Assembly: GCA_013141435.1 (NCBI GenBank) | Contig: JABFQZ010000032.1 | Location: 41,474-105,473 of the forward strand | DNA length: 64,000 nucleotides | From: Ferruginibacter sp. | GTDB lineage: Bacteria; Bacteroidota; Bacteroidia; Chitinophagales; Chitinophagaceae | Reading direction: 5' to 3' | Shown: in pieces, positions 1 to 8,390 of the stretch | Numbering within the stretch: position 1 is the stretch's first letter | How the letters are laid out: each line of letters starts with the position of its first letter | Notes under the pieces: generated by a model | Database searches by the model: none | Seen by the model: only the letters and a program-made list of their open reading frames with translations | What the model was told of the DNA's origin: nothing | Program-made: the position numbers and the translations under genes

Positions 1-555
1 GAAACTAACACACAAATTTCAAACATTGATACTGCCACACTTGGTGGAGGTTGTTTTTGGTGTGTAGAAGCACAGCTACAACAGCTAAAGGGAGTACTTG
101 CTGTGCAATCTGGTTATGCAGGTGGCATACTAAAAAACCCAACATATAAAGAAGTAGGTACAGGCGAAACTGGCCATGCAGAAGTAATTCAAGTAATTTT
201 TGACAATAATATTATTACTTACGATGAAATACTAGCTGCTTTTTGGCATGCCCATGATCCCACACAACTAAATAAACAAGGCAACGATGTGGGTACTCAA
301 TATAGGTCGGTAATATTTTATAATAGCCAAAAGCAAAAATTAATTGCCGAAGATTATAAAAAGAAAATAAACGAAGAGCATGTGTACGACAATGATATAG
401 TAACCGAAATATCGCCACTTACAGTTTTTTATAAAGCCGAAGATTATCATCAAAATTATTATAACCAAAACAAAAGCCAAGGTTATTGTCAATTTGTGAT
501 AGCTCCAAAATTAGAAAAATTTAATAAAATTTTTAAAGATAAATTAAAACAATAA
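1..555 (+). CDS. msrA: Peptide methionine (S)-S-oxide reductase MsrA, 5' end missing
   Basis: The reading frame is open from the first base of the window, so the true start lies upstream. About 184 residues are visible. The catalytic motif GCFWC (near visible residues 17-21) follows a GG, as in MsrA. Further family signatures follow: SGYAGG, NPTYKEV, GHAEV, the HDPTQLNKQGNDVGTQYRS block and the C-terminal EDYHQNYY. The enzyme reduces methionine-S-sulfoxide in free or protein-bound methionine, with thioredoxin as usual electron donor. The residues just before the catalytic block are not a signal peptide, but the real N-terminus is not visible, so cytoplasmic or exported location cannot be decided. 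The gene stands alone, with rpoN following after about 600 bp. Confidence 0.95.
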   Translation, partial: ETNTQISNIDTATLGGGCFWCVEAQLQQLKGVLAVQSGYAGGILKNPTYKEVGTGETGHAEVIQVIFDNNIITYDEILAAFWHAHDPTQLNKQGNDVGTQYRSVIFYNSQKQKLIAEDYKKKINEEHVYDNDIVTEISPLTVFYKAEDYHQNYYNQNKSQGYCQFVIAPKLEKFNKIFKDKLKQ

Positions 556-784
556 GATTAACAATTAAAGAAAGTATTTGCCAAATAAGTATAAAATACC
601 CTGCACTAATTCTACCAATCATTTATTTGTAATAGCCTTATACTTTCGTTTTATAAGGTTAGATAAGAATTATATGGCACAAAAAACATCAACTTTATTT
701 GTAAAGCTTTTATACTATTATCAAAAAATAGGTTCACAAAAGCCATTAATATTTAGTGAAAATATTAAATAACATTTACCAAAG

Positions 785-1084
785 TTATTGTACAAACTTC
801 CCTTCTAAATAATCTACTTGTTGTACCGAGCCCAACCTAAACTTAAAATTAATTTTAGTAGCTTTTTCAAATTTAATTTCTTGCCGGCAAAAAAATGCAA
901 GTTTTGTACAATAATAATTTGCAGAAATGAGTATGTATGGTGAAATATTTTTTGGTACAACTTTGCTATTTACATTAAAAATTGAAGAGGTAGTCGGTTT
1001 AAATATTAGGGGCAAAAAGGTTTTTTGCCCAAAAGATAAATTACTTACGAATATTAAATATAAAAATATTTGACGCCTCATCAT
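785..1084 (-). CDS. Small conserved secreted protein of Bacteroidota, unknown function
   Basis: A 99-residue protein with a clear N-terminal signal peptide ending in SFGQ. The C-terminal half has the pattern YYCTKLAFFCRQE, then KFEKATKINFKFRLGS, then DYLEGK. I recognise this as a recurrent small exported family in Bacteroidota whose function is not known. Two adjacent ATG codons (1084 and 1081) are possible starts. The gene is divergent from rpoN and monocistronic. Confidence that it is real rests on the signal peptide and the recalled C-terminal pattern; no function is assigned. Confidence 0.7.
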   Translation of the reverse strand: MMRRQIFLYLIFVSNLSFGQKTFLPLIFKPTTSSIFNVNSKVVPKNISPYILISANYYCTKLAFFCRQEIKFEKATKINFKFRLGSVQQVDYLEGKFVQ

Positions 1085-1170
1085 TTGTAAAGAATATAGG
1101 TTGTAAATTTACATAAATAAGAGCAACACAAAATATCTAATTATTGCTATTTTAATTTCTTAATTCAAAT

Positions 1171-2655
1171 ATGTCGTTACAACAAAGTTTTCAGCAGGGT
1201 TTATTACAACGCTTATCACCACAGCAAATACAATTAATGAAACTGTTGCAAGTGCCTACAGCTATTTTAGATGAGCGTATTAAAGAAGAGCTTGAAGAAA
1301 ACCCAGCTTTGGAGCAAATAGACGATGAAGCGATTGTAGATGAGTTTGAAAAAGATGAGTTTTCCAGCGAAGGGGAGGAAGAATATGAAACCGAAGGTAG
1401 CCAAGAAGAGTATGACAATGTTGACATCAGCGATTATGTACAAGATGGAGATGATGATATTGGCGACTACAAATTAAGAGATGAAAACTATGCCGAAAAA
1501 GATGAAGATAAAGTAATACCACACAAAGTAGAAACCAGTTTTAACGAAATAATGCTTCAACAACTTGGGCTACTCACTTTAAGCGAAAAGCATTTAAAAA
1601 TAGCCGAACAAATAGTTGGTAGCTTAGACGATGACGGCTATTTGCGCCGAGAAACATCTGCTATAATAGACGACTTAGCATTCAGACAAAATATAGATAC
1701 AAACGAAAAGGAAATAGAAAAAATTTTAAACCAAATACAACAGTTTGAACCAGCTGGTGTTGCTGCACGTAATTTGCAAGAGTGTTTACTTTTACAATTG
1801 CATCGGAAAATTGAAGAAGGTAAGATAATTGAAAACGCAATTACAATTTTAGATAAATATTTTGATGAATTTACAAAAAAGCATTACGAAAAAATACAAC
1901 TAGCTTTAAACTTAAATGATGAACAATTAAGAGAAATAATAAAACAAATAATAAAACTAAACCCAAAACCAGGAGGCAATGTAGGCGATACAAATAAAAA
2001 TGCCAATTATGTAATACCCGATTTTTATATAGTAAACAACTTAGGAAAACTAGAGCTTACACTAAATAGTAAAAATGCACCAGACCTTAGAGTAAGCGAA
2101 GGCTATAAAGACATGCTAAGGGATTATGATAAGGGTACAAAAAAAGATAAAGCACAAAAAGATGCTGTATTATTTATAAAACAAAAAATTGATAGTGCCA
2201 AATGGTTTATAGATGCTATAAAACAAAGGCACAATACGCTTTTGAACACAATGGAAGCCATAATGAATTACCAGTATAATTTTTTTATTAATGGTGATGT
2301 AACAGAGCTTAAACCCATGATATTAAAAGATATTGCTGAACGTACAAATCTTGATATATCTACCGTAAGCCGAGTAGCAAATAGTAAATTTGTGCAAACA
2401 GAATTTGGCACATACCGCTTAAAGTATTTTTTTAGCGAAAGTATGCAAACAGATACTGGCGAAGAAGTAAGTAATAGAGAAGTAAAAAAAATACTTACAA
2501 ATATGGTAGAGCAAGAAAATAAAAAACACCCTTTGAGCGATGAAATACTAACAGATATGCTGCATAAAAAAGGATACAATATAGCAAGAAGAACTGTAGC
2601 AAAATATAGAGAGCAATTAAATTTACCTGTAGCCAGATTAAGAAAAATTTTATAA
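1171..2655 (+). CDS. rpoN: RNA polymerase sigma-54 factor RpoN
   Basis: A 494-residue sigma-54, normal length. Region I (1-50) is Gln/Leu-rich and contains QGLLQRLSPQQIQLMKLLQ. Region II (about 55-110) is strongly acidic. The core-binding domain follows, and the diagnostic RpoN box, read here as ARRTVAKYRE at about residues 472-481, lies close to the C-terminus after an HTH-like segment (DIAERTNLDISTVSRV). It directs RNA polymerase to -24/-12 promoters and needs an AAA+ enhancer-binding activator, none of which is encoded in this window. The next gene starts one base after the stop codon, so the two are probably co-transcribed. Confidence 0.97.
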   Translation: MSLQQSFQQGLLQRLSPQQIQLMKLLQVPTAILDERIKEELEENPALEQIDDEAIVDEFEKDEFSSEGEEEYETEGSQEEYDNVDISDYVQDGDDDIGDYKLRDENYAEKDEDKVIPHKVETSFNEIMLQQLGLLTLSEKHLKIAEQIVGSLDDDGYLRRETSAIIDDLAFRQNIDTNEKEIEKILNQIQQFEPAGVAARNLQECLLLQLHRKIEEGKIIENAITILDKYFDEFTKKHYEKIQLALNLNDEQLREIIKQIIKLNPKPGGNVGDTNKNANYVIPDFYIVNNLGKLELTLNSKNAPDLRVSEGYKDMLRDYDKGTKKDKAQKDAVLFIKQKIDSAKWFIDAIKQRHNTLLNTMEAIMNYQYNFFINGDVTELKPMILKDIAERTNLDISTVSRVANSKFVQTEFGTYRLKYFFSESMQTDTGEEVSNREVKKILTNMVEQENKKHPLSDEILTDMLHKKGYNIARRTVAKYREQLNLPVARLRKIL

Positions 2656-2656
2656 A

Positions 2657-3325
2657 ATGCAATCCAATTTATTTTTAGAAGTAGAGCCAAAAAAAATTCA
2701 AAACAATCCATATTTAAAATGGCCTGCCAATTTTTTTTCTTATATTTTTCATCCCATATTTATTCCAATTTATGTAATTGCATTTATTGTATTTATTCAC
2801 CCTTCTTATTTTTCGGGTTTTTCTCAAAATGCAAAAGTGCAAACCATTTTGATATCTGCACTCAACCTTGTATTTTTTCCGCTAATGAGTGTATTGCTTT
2901 TAAAAGCATTGGGCTTTATAGATTCTATTTTTTTGAGAACAAGAAAAGATCGAATTATACCTTACATGGCTAGTGGTATTTTTTTCTTTTGGGCATATAC
3001 AGTTTTTAAAAAGCAAGAAATTTACCCACCAATTATGTCCATATTTATACTTGGTGTTTTTTTAGCATCTAGTGCTGGCTTATTAGCAAATATTTATTAC
3101 AAAATAAGTATGCATGCAATAGGAGTAGGTGGGTGGCTTGGTATTTTTACAGTAATTGCAAAAGAAAATACTATGCTAATGACTTGGCCATTAGCAATTG
3201 TTTTAATAATAACAGGTGTTGTTTGTACTTCTCGATTTTTGGTAAGTAACCACACCCAAAAAGATATTTATACTGGGCTTGCAACAGGATTTATTTGCCA
3301 GCTTGTAGCATATTGGGTAAGTTAA
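2657..3325 (+). CDS. Polytopic membrane protein, PAP2-like, downstream of rpoN
   Basis: A 222-residue protein with about six hydrophobic segments. The loop RKDRIIPYMASG and the C-terminal SNHTQKDIYTGLATG, with a His followed by DIYTG, recall the last motif of PAP2-type phosphatases (SRxxxxxH..D). The usual upstream PAP2 motif is not obvious, so activity is doubtful. The ATG lies one base after the rpoN stop codon, which supports translational coupling. I infer an inner-membrane location; the substrate is unknown. Confidence 0.8.
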   Translation: MQSNLFLEVEPKKIQNNPYLKWPANFFSYIFHPIFIPIYVIAFIVFIHPSYFSGFSQNAKVQTILISALNLVFFPLMSVLLLKALGFIDSIFLRTRKDRIIPYMASGIFFFWAYTVFKKQEIYPPIMSIFILGVFLASSAGLLANIYYKISMHAIGVGGWLGIFTVIAKENTMLMTWPLAIVLIITGVVCTSRFLVSNHTQKDIYTGLATGFICQLVAYWVS

Positions 3326-3329
3326 ACAT

Positions 3330-3950
3330 TTATAGTGTTTTTATATACTCATCTCCAATTTGTTTAAAGCCATTTCTATTTAATAATGTACTAAAATTAT
3401 TAATCTGAATTTTACTATAAATAATTCTCTTCACTCCTTTTGCTATTAAATTATTTTTTTCTTTTTCAAATATAAAATTACTCACTTTATAATCTCTATA
3501 TTTTTTTGTGGTATAATTAATGGCTACAGTAGCATCACCTTTGGCCGATACGTTTGCACTAAAAATATTTGCAATACCCAAATCTCTTAATACAATAAAA
3601 TTGTAATTATTTTTAAATTGCTGTATCGTAAATTCCGGAAAATATTTTCTTATATCTTCTCCATAAAATGCTAAAAATTTTTCTATTAATTTTTCATCGC
3701 CATCAAACTCTACCAAATCAAAATTTTCGATATGCTTATAATAAATATTGAGGTAATAAATATTTATAAAAAGTAAAATAGTATTTGTAAGTATTACTGG
3801 CCAAGCATTAAAAATAAAACCATAGATTATAAAACAAATGCAACCCAGCAAGTTAAATATTCTAAATTTTGCATCGCCATGTACGCTAAGCGATATTATT
3901 AAAAATACCGAAGCTAAGTAACCAATATAGGGTGCAATTTGTTGAAGCAT
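3330..3950 (-). CDS. Inner-membrane protein with YgjV-like N-terminus
   Basis: 206 residues. The first 75 form a set of hydrophobic helices (YLASVFLIISL, then FRIFNLLGCICFIIYGFIF, then ILTNTILLFINIYYL) with the GDAKFRIFNLLG pattern typical of the small YgjV/Imp membrane family. The remainder (80-206) is soluble and resembles a GNAT-like or stress-response domain seen fused to such helices in Bacteroidota. It converges with the PAP2-like gene, with only four bases between stops. The function is unknown. Confidence 0.75.
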   Translation of the reverse strand: MLQQIAPYIGYLASVFLIISLSVHGDAKFRIFNLLGCICFIIYGFIFNAWPVILTNTILLFINIYYLNIYYKHIENFDLVEFDGDEKLIEKFLAFYGEDIRKYFPEFTIQQFKNNYNFIVLRDLGIANIFSANVSAKGDATVAINYTTKKYRDYKVSNFIFEKEKNNLIAKGVKRIIYSKIQINNFSTLLNRNGFKQIGDEYIKTL

Positions 3951-3996
3951 ATCTAAAAAATTATTGATAATTTGGCAATTGTATTTTAATATATTG

Positions 3997-4356
3997 TTAT
4001 GGTGTAAGTGTAATGCTACCTACCACAGTAGGTTTGCCAGCCATACGATAATATATAGTGCCTACAGTATCTTTTTTAAAAAAATAAGATGTGTTATCGG
4101 CAATACCTTGTTTATTTATAATTACACTATCGGAAGAGTATAACCCTTTGCTACTGCCCGATTGGTTTACAAATGTAAACGACGAGCCATTTACTGCAGT
4201 TATATTAGTTGGAGAGAAGGTTGCATCTTTTATAAAAATATAATTTGTAGGTAATAACCCTCCTTGTGGCTCGGGCATACCAGTTGCATTTTTGTTGCAA
4301 GCTGTAATAACTATGATGCCAAAATAAATAAAAATAAAACTTAATATACTACGCAT
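3997..4356 (-). CDS. Small lipoprotein with cupredoxin/Ig-like C-terminus
   Basis: A 119-residue protein with a signal peptide and lipobox (VITAC, Cys at about residue 20), so it is probably lipid-anchored. The mature part has short beta-strands (IFIKDATFSP, FTFVNQSGSSKGLYSSD, GTIYYRMAGKPTVVGSITL) that resemble a cupredoxin-like fold. The copper ligand set (His, Cys, Met) is not complete, so metal binding is unlikely. It is probably monocistronic. The function is unknown. Confidence 0.7.
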   Translation of the reverse strand: MRSILSFIFIYFGIIVITACNKNATGMPEPQGGLLPTNYIFIKDATFSPTNITAVNGSSFTFVNQSGSSKGLYSSDSVIINKQGIADNTSYFFKKDTVGTIYYRMAGKPTVVGSITLTP

Positions 4357-4482
4357 AAAAAAATATTAAATTACAATGTAGCAATAAGTACCCAATTATT
4401 AAAAAATAAATTTCAAGCTCTGATTTTTTTATTTTTGAAATGCCAATTTATTTAAAACTGTAGTATTACCAAACACAAAAAC

Positions 4483-5523
4483 CTATTTTACAATTACAGT
4501 TTTTTCTAATTTATTAATTAAATACCCAATTGGATTAATAAAATTACTCAATCCGTTGTTGTTAAAAATTGAAATTACTTCTTCAATTTTATTTTTATTT
4601 ACTGCCACCAATAAGCCGCCACTTGTTTGAGGGTCGGCTAATATTGCCCATTGCTCTTCTGTAATTTCTACTATTTTGTGGCTGTAGCTTTCTCTATTTC
4701 TATTTGTACCGCCAGGTACACAGCCTTGTTGTATGTAATTAAAAATTGATGGTGTAATTAACGGTATATTAGCAAAATTTATTTGTGCACTCAAATCGCT
4801 TCCTTCGGCCATTTCGGCTAAATGCCCAAGTAAGCCAAAGCCTGTAACATCTGTCATTGCTGTTACGCAAGTCAATTCGCCTAATAATGCACCAACTTTA
4901 TTAAGTTGCATCATTTGGTTTGTAGCAAGGTTTTTGTGATCATCTTTAAGTAAAGATTTTTTTTCGGCAGTGGTTAATATACCTACGCCTATTGGCTTTG
5001 TTAAAAACAAAACATCTCCTTCTTGTGCTTTATTATTTTGCTTTATGTTTTCTATAGCTACCATACCATTTACAGCAAGGCCAAATATAGGTTCTGGCGA
5101 ATCTATACTATGCCCGCCAGCTAAGGTAATGCCAGCTTCGTTACAAATACTCCTAGCACCATCTATTACTTTTTGTGCTACCTCTGGTGCTAATTTATTT
5201 ATTGGCCAGCCAAGTATAGCTATTGCTAGTACTGGGTTTCCGCCCATGGCATATACATCACTTATGGCGTTGGCACTGGCTATGCGTCCAAAATTAAATG
5301 GATCATCTACTATTGGCATAAAAAAATCGGTGGTAGATATTAATGCCGTGCCGTTTCCTAAATCCAGCACAGCTGCATCGTCTTTACTATGATTGCCTAC
5401 CAATAATTTATTATTATCGGGCATAGCTATATTGCCTTTAAGTATAGTATCTAATACCTGTGGCGATATTTTGCAGCCACAACCTGCACCATGGCTGTAT
5501 TGTGTAAGTTTTATTTGTTCCAT
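4483..5523 (-). CDS. selD: Selenide, water dikinase (selenophosphate synthetase)
   Basis: A 346-residue protein that uses ATP and selenide to make selenophosphate, the selenium donor. The N-terminal active-site block SHGAGCGCK is intact: Cys15 corresponds to the catalytic Cys of E. coli SelD, with the ATP-binding Lys18. It is a Cys enzyme, not a selenoprotein. [20 protein letters not shown], the GGHSID segment and the C-terminal [10 protein letters not shown] are family signatures. The ATG directly abuts the stop codon of the XRE regulator, so the two are co-transcribed. The only selenium user in this window is mnmH at 48.3 kb; selA, selB and selC are not seen here, which points to 2-selenouridine rather than selenocysteine use. 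Confidence 0.97.
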   Translation of the reverse strand: MEQIKLTQYSHGAGCGCKISPQVLDTILKGNIAMPDNNKLLVGNHSKDDAAVLDLGNGTALISTTDFFMPIVDDPFNFGRIASANAISDVYAMGGNPVLAIAILGWPINKLAPEVAQKVIDGARSICNEAGITLAGGHSIDSPEPIFGLAVNGMVAIENIKQNNKAQEGDVLFLTKPIGVGILTTAEKKSLLKDDHKNLATNQMMQLNKVGALLGELTCVTAMTDVTGFGLLGHLAEMAEGSDLSAQINFANIPLITPSIFNYIQQGCVPGGTNRNRESYSHKIVEITEEQWAILADPQTSGGLLVAVNKNKIEEVISIFNNNGLSNFINPIGYLINKLEKTVIVK

Positions 5524-5877
5524 TTATATTTTACTTTTTACAACCAAGTTTATAAGTTTAATAATGTTTTGCTGATTTGTCAAAATAGAATCTATTATTT
5601 CTTTTGGAATGGAGTAGTAGTTTTCGGATACAACTCCATTGCCTTGCATTATACTGCCAGTTTCAAAATGTACATTTTTATTGTGTGTTACAATAAATTC
5701 GTTTGGGTCAACATCAAACTCATCTTTTAACTTTTGCAATAAAGTAAGATTTAATTCTTGCTGATTAGTTTCATACTTGCTATAAGTAGATTGTTCCATA
5801 TTTAGGCGTTTGCCCATTTCATTTTGGTTCAATCCTAAATCTTTTCTAAGTTTTTTTAATCTATTTGTGTTAAACAT
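5524..5877 (-). CDS. XRE-family helix-turn-helix regulator upstream of selD
   Basis: A 117-residue protein. Residues 5-60 form an XRE/Cro HTH domain: LKKLRKDLGLNQNEMGKRLN, then QSTYSKYETNQ and FDVDPNEF. The C-terminal half has a short coiled-coil-like tail (IIDSILTNQQNIIKLINLVV) that could dimerise. Its stop codon is adjacent to the selD start. Control of selD or of selenium supply is only a positional inference. An imperfect inverted repeat just upstream of its start is a candidate autoregulatory site. Confidence 0.9.
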   Translation of the reverse strand: MFNTNRLKKLRKDLGLNQNEMGKRLNMEQSTYSKYETNQQELNLTLLQKLKDEFDVDPNEFIVTHNKNVHFETGSIMQGNGVVSENYYSIPKEIIDSILTNQQNIIKLINLVVKSKI

Positions 5878-5893
5878 AATTATTCTAAATTTT

Positions 5894-5925
5894 CATAAAG
5901 ATATTCAAAAAACGAATAGTTTATG
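5894..5925. promoter_or_regulatory. Imperfect inverted repeat, candidate operator of the XRE gene
   Basis: Left arm CATAAAGATATTC (5894-5906) and right arm GAATAGTTTATG (5914-5925) are inverted copies with one extra base in the left arm, separated by 7 nt. The site lies 17 nt before the XRE start codon, where its promoter must be. XRE regulators commonly bind such repeats in their own promoters; binding is inferred. Confidence 0.4.
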
Positions 5926-6030
5926 TAAATGCAGAATTTGAAATTTATGGCTTATTAAACAATTGGATAATAAGTTTTTAAAACGACAATCAAATTTTTA
6001 CAAACAATAAATTGTTAAACAAAGAAGTAA

Positions 6031-6909
6031 ATGAATAAAATTCTTTTTTTTATACTTGGCGTATTTTTCACAGTAAATTCAATCGCACAAAAAGTTTCCA
6101 ATACATTAATATCTAAATTTCCTCAGACTTTAGTAATAAATATTTACAACGATGTGTTATCAAAAATGGAGTTGCCCGAAAATTTGCAAATTAAACTTGC
6201 CTTGCTTTATGCAAAAAGAGATAGTTTAATTTTAAAAGAACTGAGCAATCCTTCTGAAAATATTAGTTACAATCGTTTTGCCGACAGCTTACTTTATGCT
6301 ATTGAAATTAAATTTAAAAAACTACTAGACTCTGCAAAAAAGAGAGAATACTTTGTAAAAGTAGAAAGGGCAAGAGCAGTAAATTATCCAATAATACAAG
6401 ATACTATATACATGGATATTCAAATGGATTCGCAATTTGGATTAGCATTGGCACTTTATGAAAAATTTAGGTTAAAGCCGTTTCAAAAAGATAGTCTTAT
6501 TTATTATGCTACTCTTTTAAAACAAAAAGAAATGTATTTTAAACAAAACCTCGACTCTGGCTATTTTGACAAAGCTGCTTTTGAAAGCCTATATATGCCA
6601 AAATGCTTAACTGAGCTTGAGTATAACGGATTACTTAGTATAAAAAACAAAGTGGTAGCCGAAACAAATAGTAGAAATACTTGGTACGATTTAGCAAAGC
6701 AAAAATTAGTAACCCAAGTGGGTAGAAACGATAGCATTTTCCAATTAAAAATGTATTATATATTAAGAGCTACCGTTTGGGACAAATTTGCACACTTGCC
6801 ACAGTTACGAAACAGTATGATACAAAGTATAAAACCGCCATACCTTTTGCAAAAAGCTTGGGCCACAAAAAATGAATTGGATTATCAAGAAAAAAAATAC
6901 AGTTGGTAA
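6031..6909 (+). CDS. Exported protein of unknown function, first gene of a five-gene operon
   Basis: 292 residues with a signal peptide ending SIAQ. The mature protein is helix-rich and charged, with no domain I recognise. The opening gene of a same-strand series (spacings 24, 2, 6 and 1 nt) in which every product carries an export signal. This suggests a shared job at the cell surface or periplasm. A DUF3826-like or heat-shock-like helical periplasmic fold is possible but not supported by a specific motif. Confidence 0.75.
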   Translation: MNKILFFILGVFFTVNSIAQKVSNTLISKFPQTLVINIYNDVLSKMELPENLQIKLALLYAKRDSLILKELSNPSENISYNRFADSLLYAIEIKFKKLLDSAKKREYFVKVERARAVNYPIIQDTIYMDIQMDSQFGLALALYEKFRLKPFQKDSLIYYATLLKQKEMYFKQNLDSGYFDKAAFESLYMPKCLTELEYNGLLSIKNKVVAETNSRNTWYDLAKQKLVTQVGRNDSIFQLKMYYILRATVWDKFAHLPQLRNSMIQSIKPPYLLQKAWATKNELDYQEKKYSW

Positions 6910-6933
6910 TAATTAAAAAAAATAAATAATAAC

Positions 6934-8388
6934 ATGAAACTAAAAACACTAATTACCATGTTTGCCTTTTGTTGTTTTTTTAGCAACACAAAAGCACAAC
7001 AGCAAAACGATTTATTTACCCAAGCCGAAAAATATCAGTTTGGTATAGGTGTGGCTAAAGACCCTCAAAAAGCATTTTTGCTTTACCTACAATCTGCCTT
7101 GGGCGGAAATAATAAAGCCATGAATAGAATAGCCATTTTTTACAACGAAGGTATTGGCACTGTGGCGAACACAGCCTTAGCTAAAGAATGGTTTTTAAAA
7201 GCAGGCGAAGCAGGCAATGCTAAAGGGTTTTATAACCTTGCCAACCTTTACAGAAACGCCAAAGGCAGCGAACAAGATTTTAAAAAAGCATACATATATT
7301 ATACCAAAGCAGCAGCCATGAACGACCCTCAGAGTATATACAGCAAGGGTTATATGCTTTTTAAGGGCTTCGGCTGCACACAAAATTATGCAGTAGCAAT
7401 GCAGTGTTTCAAACAAACTGCAACACCCTTACAAGCCAATAGTATGTACTTTTTAGGTCTTTGTTATCGCAATGGTTTTGGTATAGAAGCTAATAAAGAT
7501 AGCGCAACATATTGGTTACAAAAAGCACTACAACAAGGTAATGGTATGGCTTTTCAAGAACTTAGAACTGCCAACCCCGAAAACAGCAATGCAGACCTAA
7601 CAACATTTGCAAATACCTTAAAAGAGAAAACAATAAAAACCAACACAACTACTGCAAATAAGGTAGAAAAAATAACAACTTTTATAGATGCTAATATTAT
7701 AGAAGGTAAATACAAAGGCTATATTATTAAATACGATTGGAGCAATCGGTATGCAATAAGTATAATTCCTTTAGATGTAAAATTGCTTTACAACAACGGA
7801 ACTTTATCAGGCACTTGGTACGAAGAAAACAATAACAGTATATTTTTTGATGCAACACTTACAACCAATAAAATAATATTTAAAAACACCAAGTATAAGC
7901 GTACTGGGCATTACAATCCCACTATAGAGTTGCCATATAGTTTTCAAAATGCAGCTATACAATGGCAAAAAATAAACGATAGCCTTACCCTTAGTGGCAC
8001 TATACAAATGTTTTCGGAGCAAACAAACGAGCCGCAAAACCCACAATATATTTATTTAACAAAATATGAGAGTACCAATAATCATAATCAAATAGAATTG
8101 CTAAACGATGATGGTACGCCAATGAAAACAATAAGTGGGCTTATGGTTTACCCAAACCCTTTTACCAATATAATAAAAATAGATTTTGAAAACAAAGCCG
8201 CACAAAATGTAAGCATAAGCCTATTTACTACCGAAGGAAAATTGGTGTACAACAATAATTTAGGCATGCTGCAACAAGGCGCATATTCTATAACTGTGCA
8301 GCCAACACAAACACTTGCAGCAGGTGCTTATATTGTAAAAATGCAATTTGATAACAAAACAAAATCAGTACAAATTATAAAACAATAA
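6934..8388 (+). CDS. Sel1-repeat protein with T9SS type-A sorting domain
   Basis: 484 residues. A signal peptide ends near KAQQQ. Residues 25-210 hold about five Sel1-like (TPR-type) repeats, visible as recurrent patterns such as YNEGIGTVANTALAKEWFLKA and YRNGFGIEANKDSATYWLQKA. A beta-rich middle region (250-400) follows. The C-terminus (from about 405) is a T9SS type-A domain: VYPNPF, then SISLFTTEGKLVY, then GAYIVKMQF ending in a basic tail. The protein is therefore expected to cross the outer membrane by type IX secretion. Sel1 repeats usually mediate protein-protein contacts. The downstream gene starts 2 nt after the stop. Confidence 0.85.
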   Translation: MKLKTLITMFAFCCFFSNTKAQQQNDLFTQAEKYQFGIGVAKDPQKAFLLYLQSALGGNNKAMNRIAIFYNEGIGTVANTALAKEWFLKAGEAGNAKGFYNLANLYRNAKGSEQDFKKAYIYYTKAAAMNDPQSIYSKGYMLFKGFGCTQNYAVAMQCFKQTATPLQANSMYFLGLCYRNGFGIEANKDSATYWLQKALQQGNGMAFQELRTANPENSNADLTTFANTLKEKTIKTNTTTANKVEKITTFIDANIIEGKYKGYIIKYDWSNRYAISIIPLDVKLLYNNGTLSGTWYEENNNSIFFDATLTTNKIIFKNTKYKRTGHYNPTIELPYSFQNAAIQWQKINDSLTLSGTIQMFSEQTNEPQNPQYIYLTKYESTNNHNQIELLNDDGTPMKTISGLMVYPNPFTNIIKIDFENKAAQNVSISLFTTEGKLVYNNNLGMLQQGAYSITVQPTQTLAAGAYIVKMQFDNKTKSVQIIKQ

Positions 8389-8390
8389 GC

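Noticed and set aside
578..772. 64-codon open frame after msrA
   Set aside because: No start context, no family pattern and AT-rich composition; likely chance.
5470..5490. SelD as a possible selenoprotein
   Set aside because: The active-site codons are TGT and TGC, not TGA.
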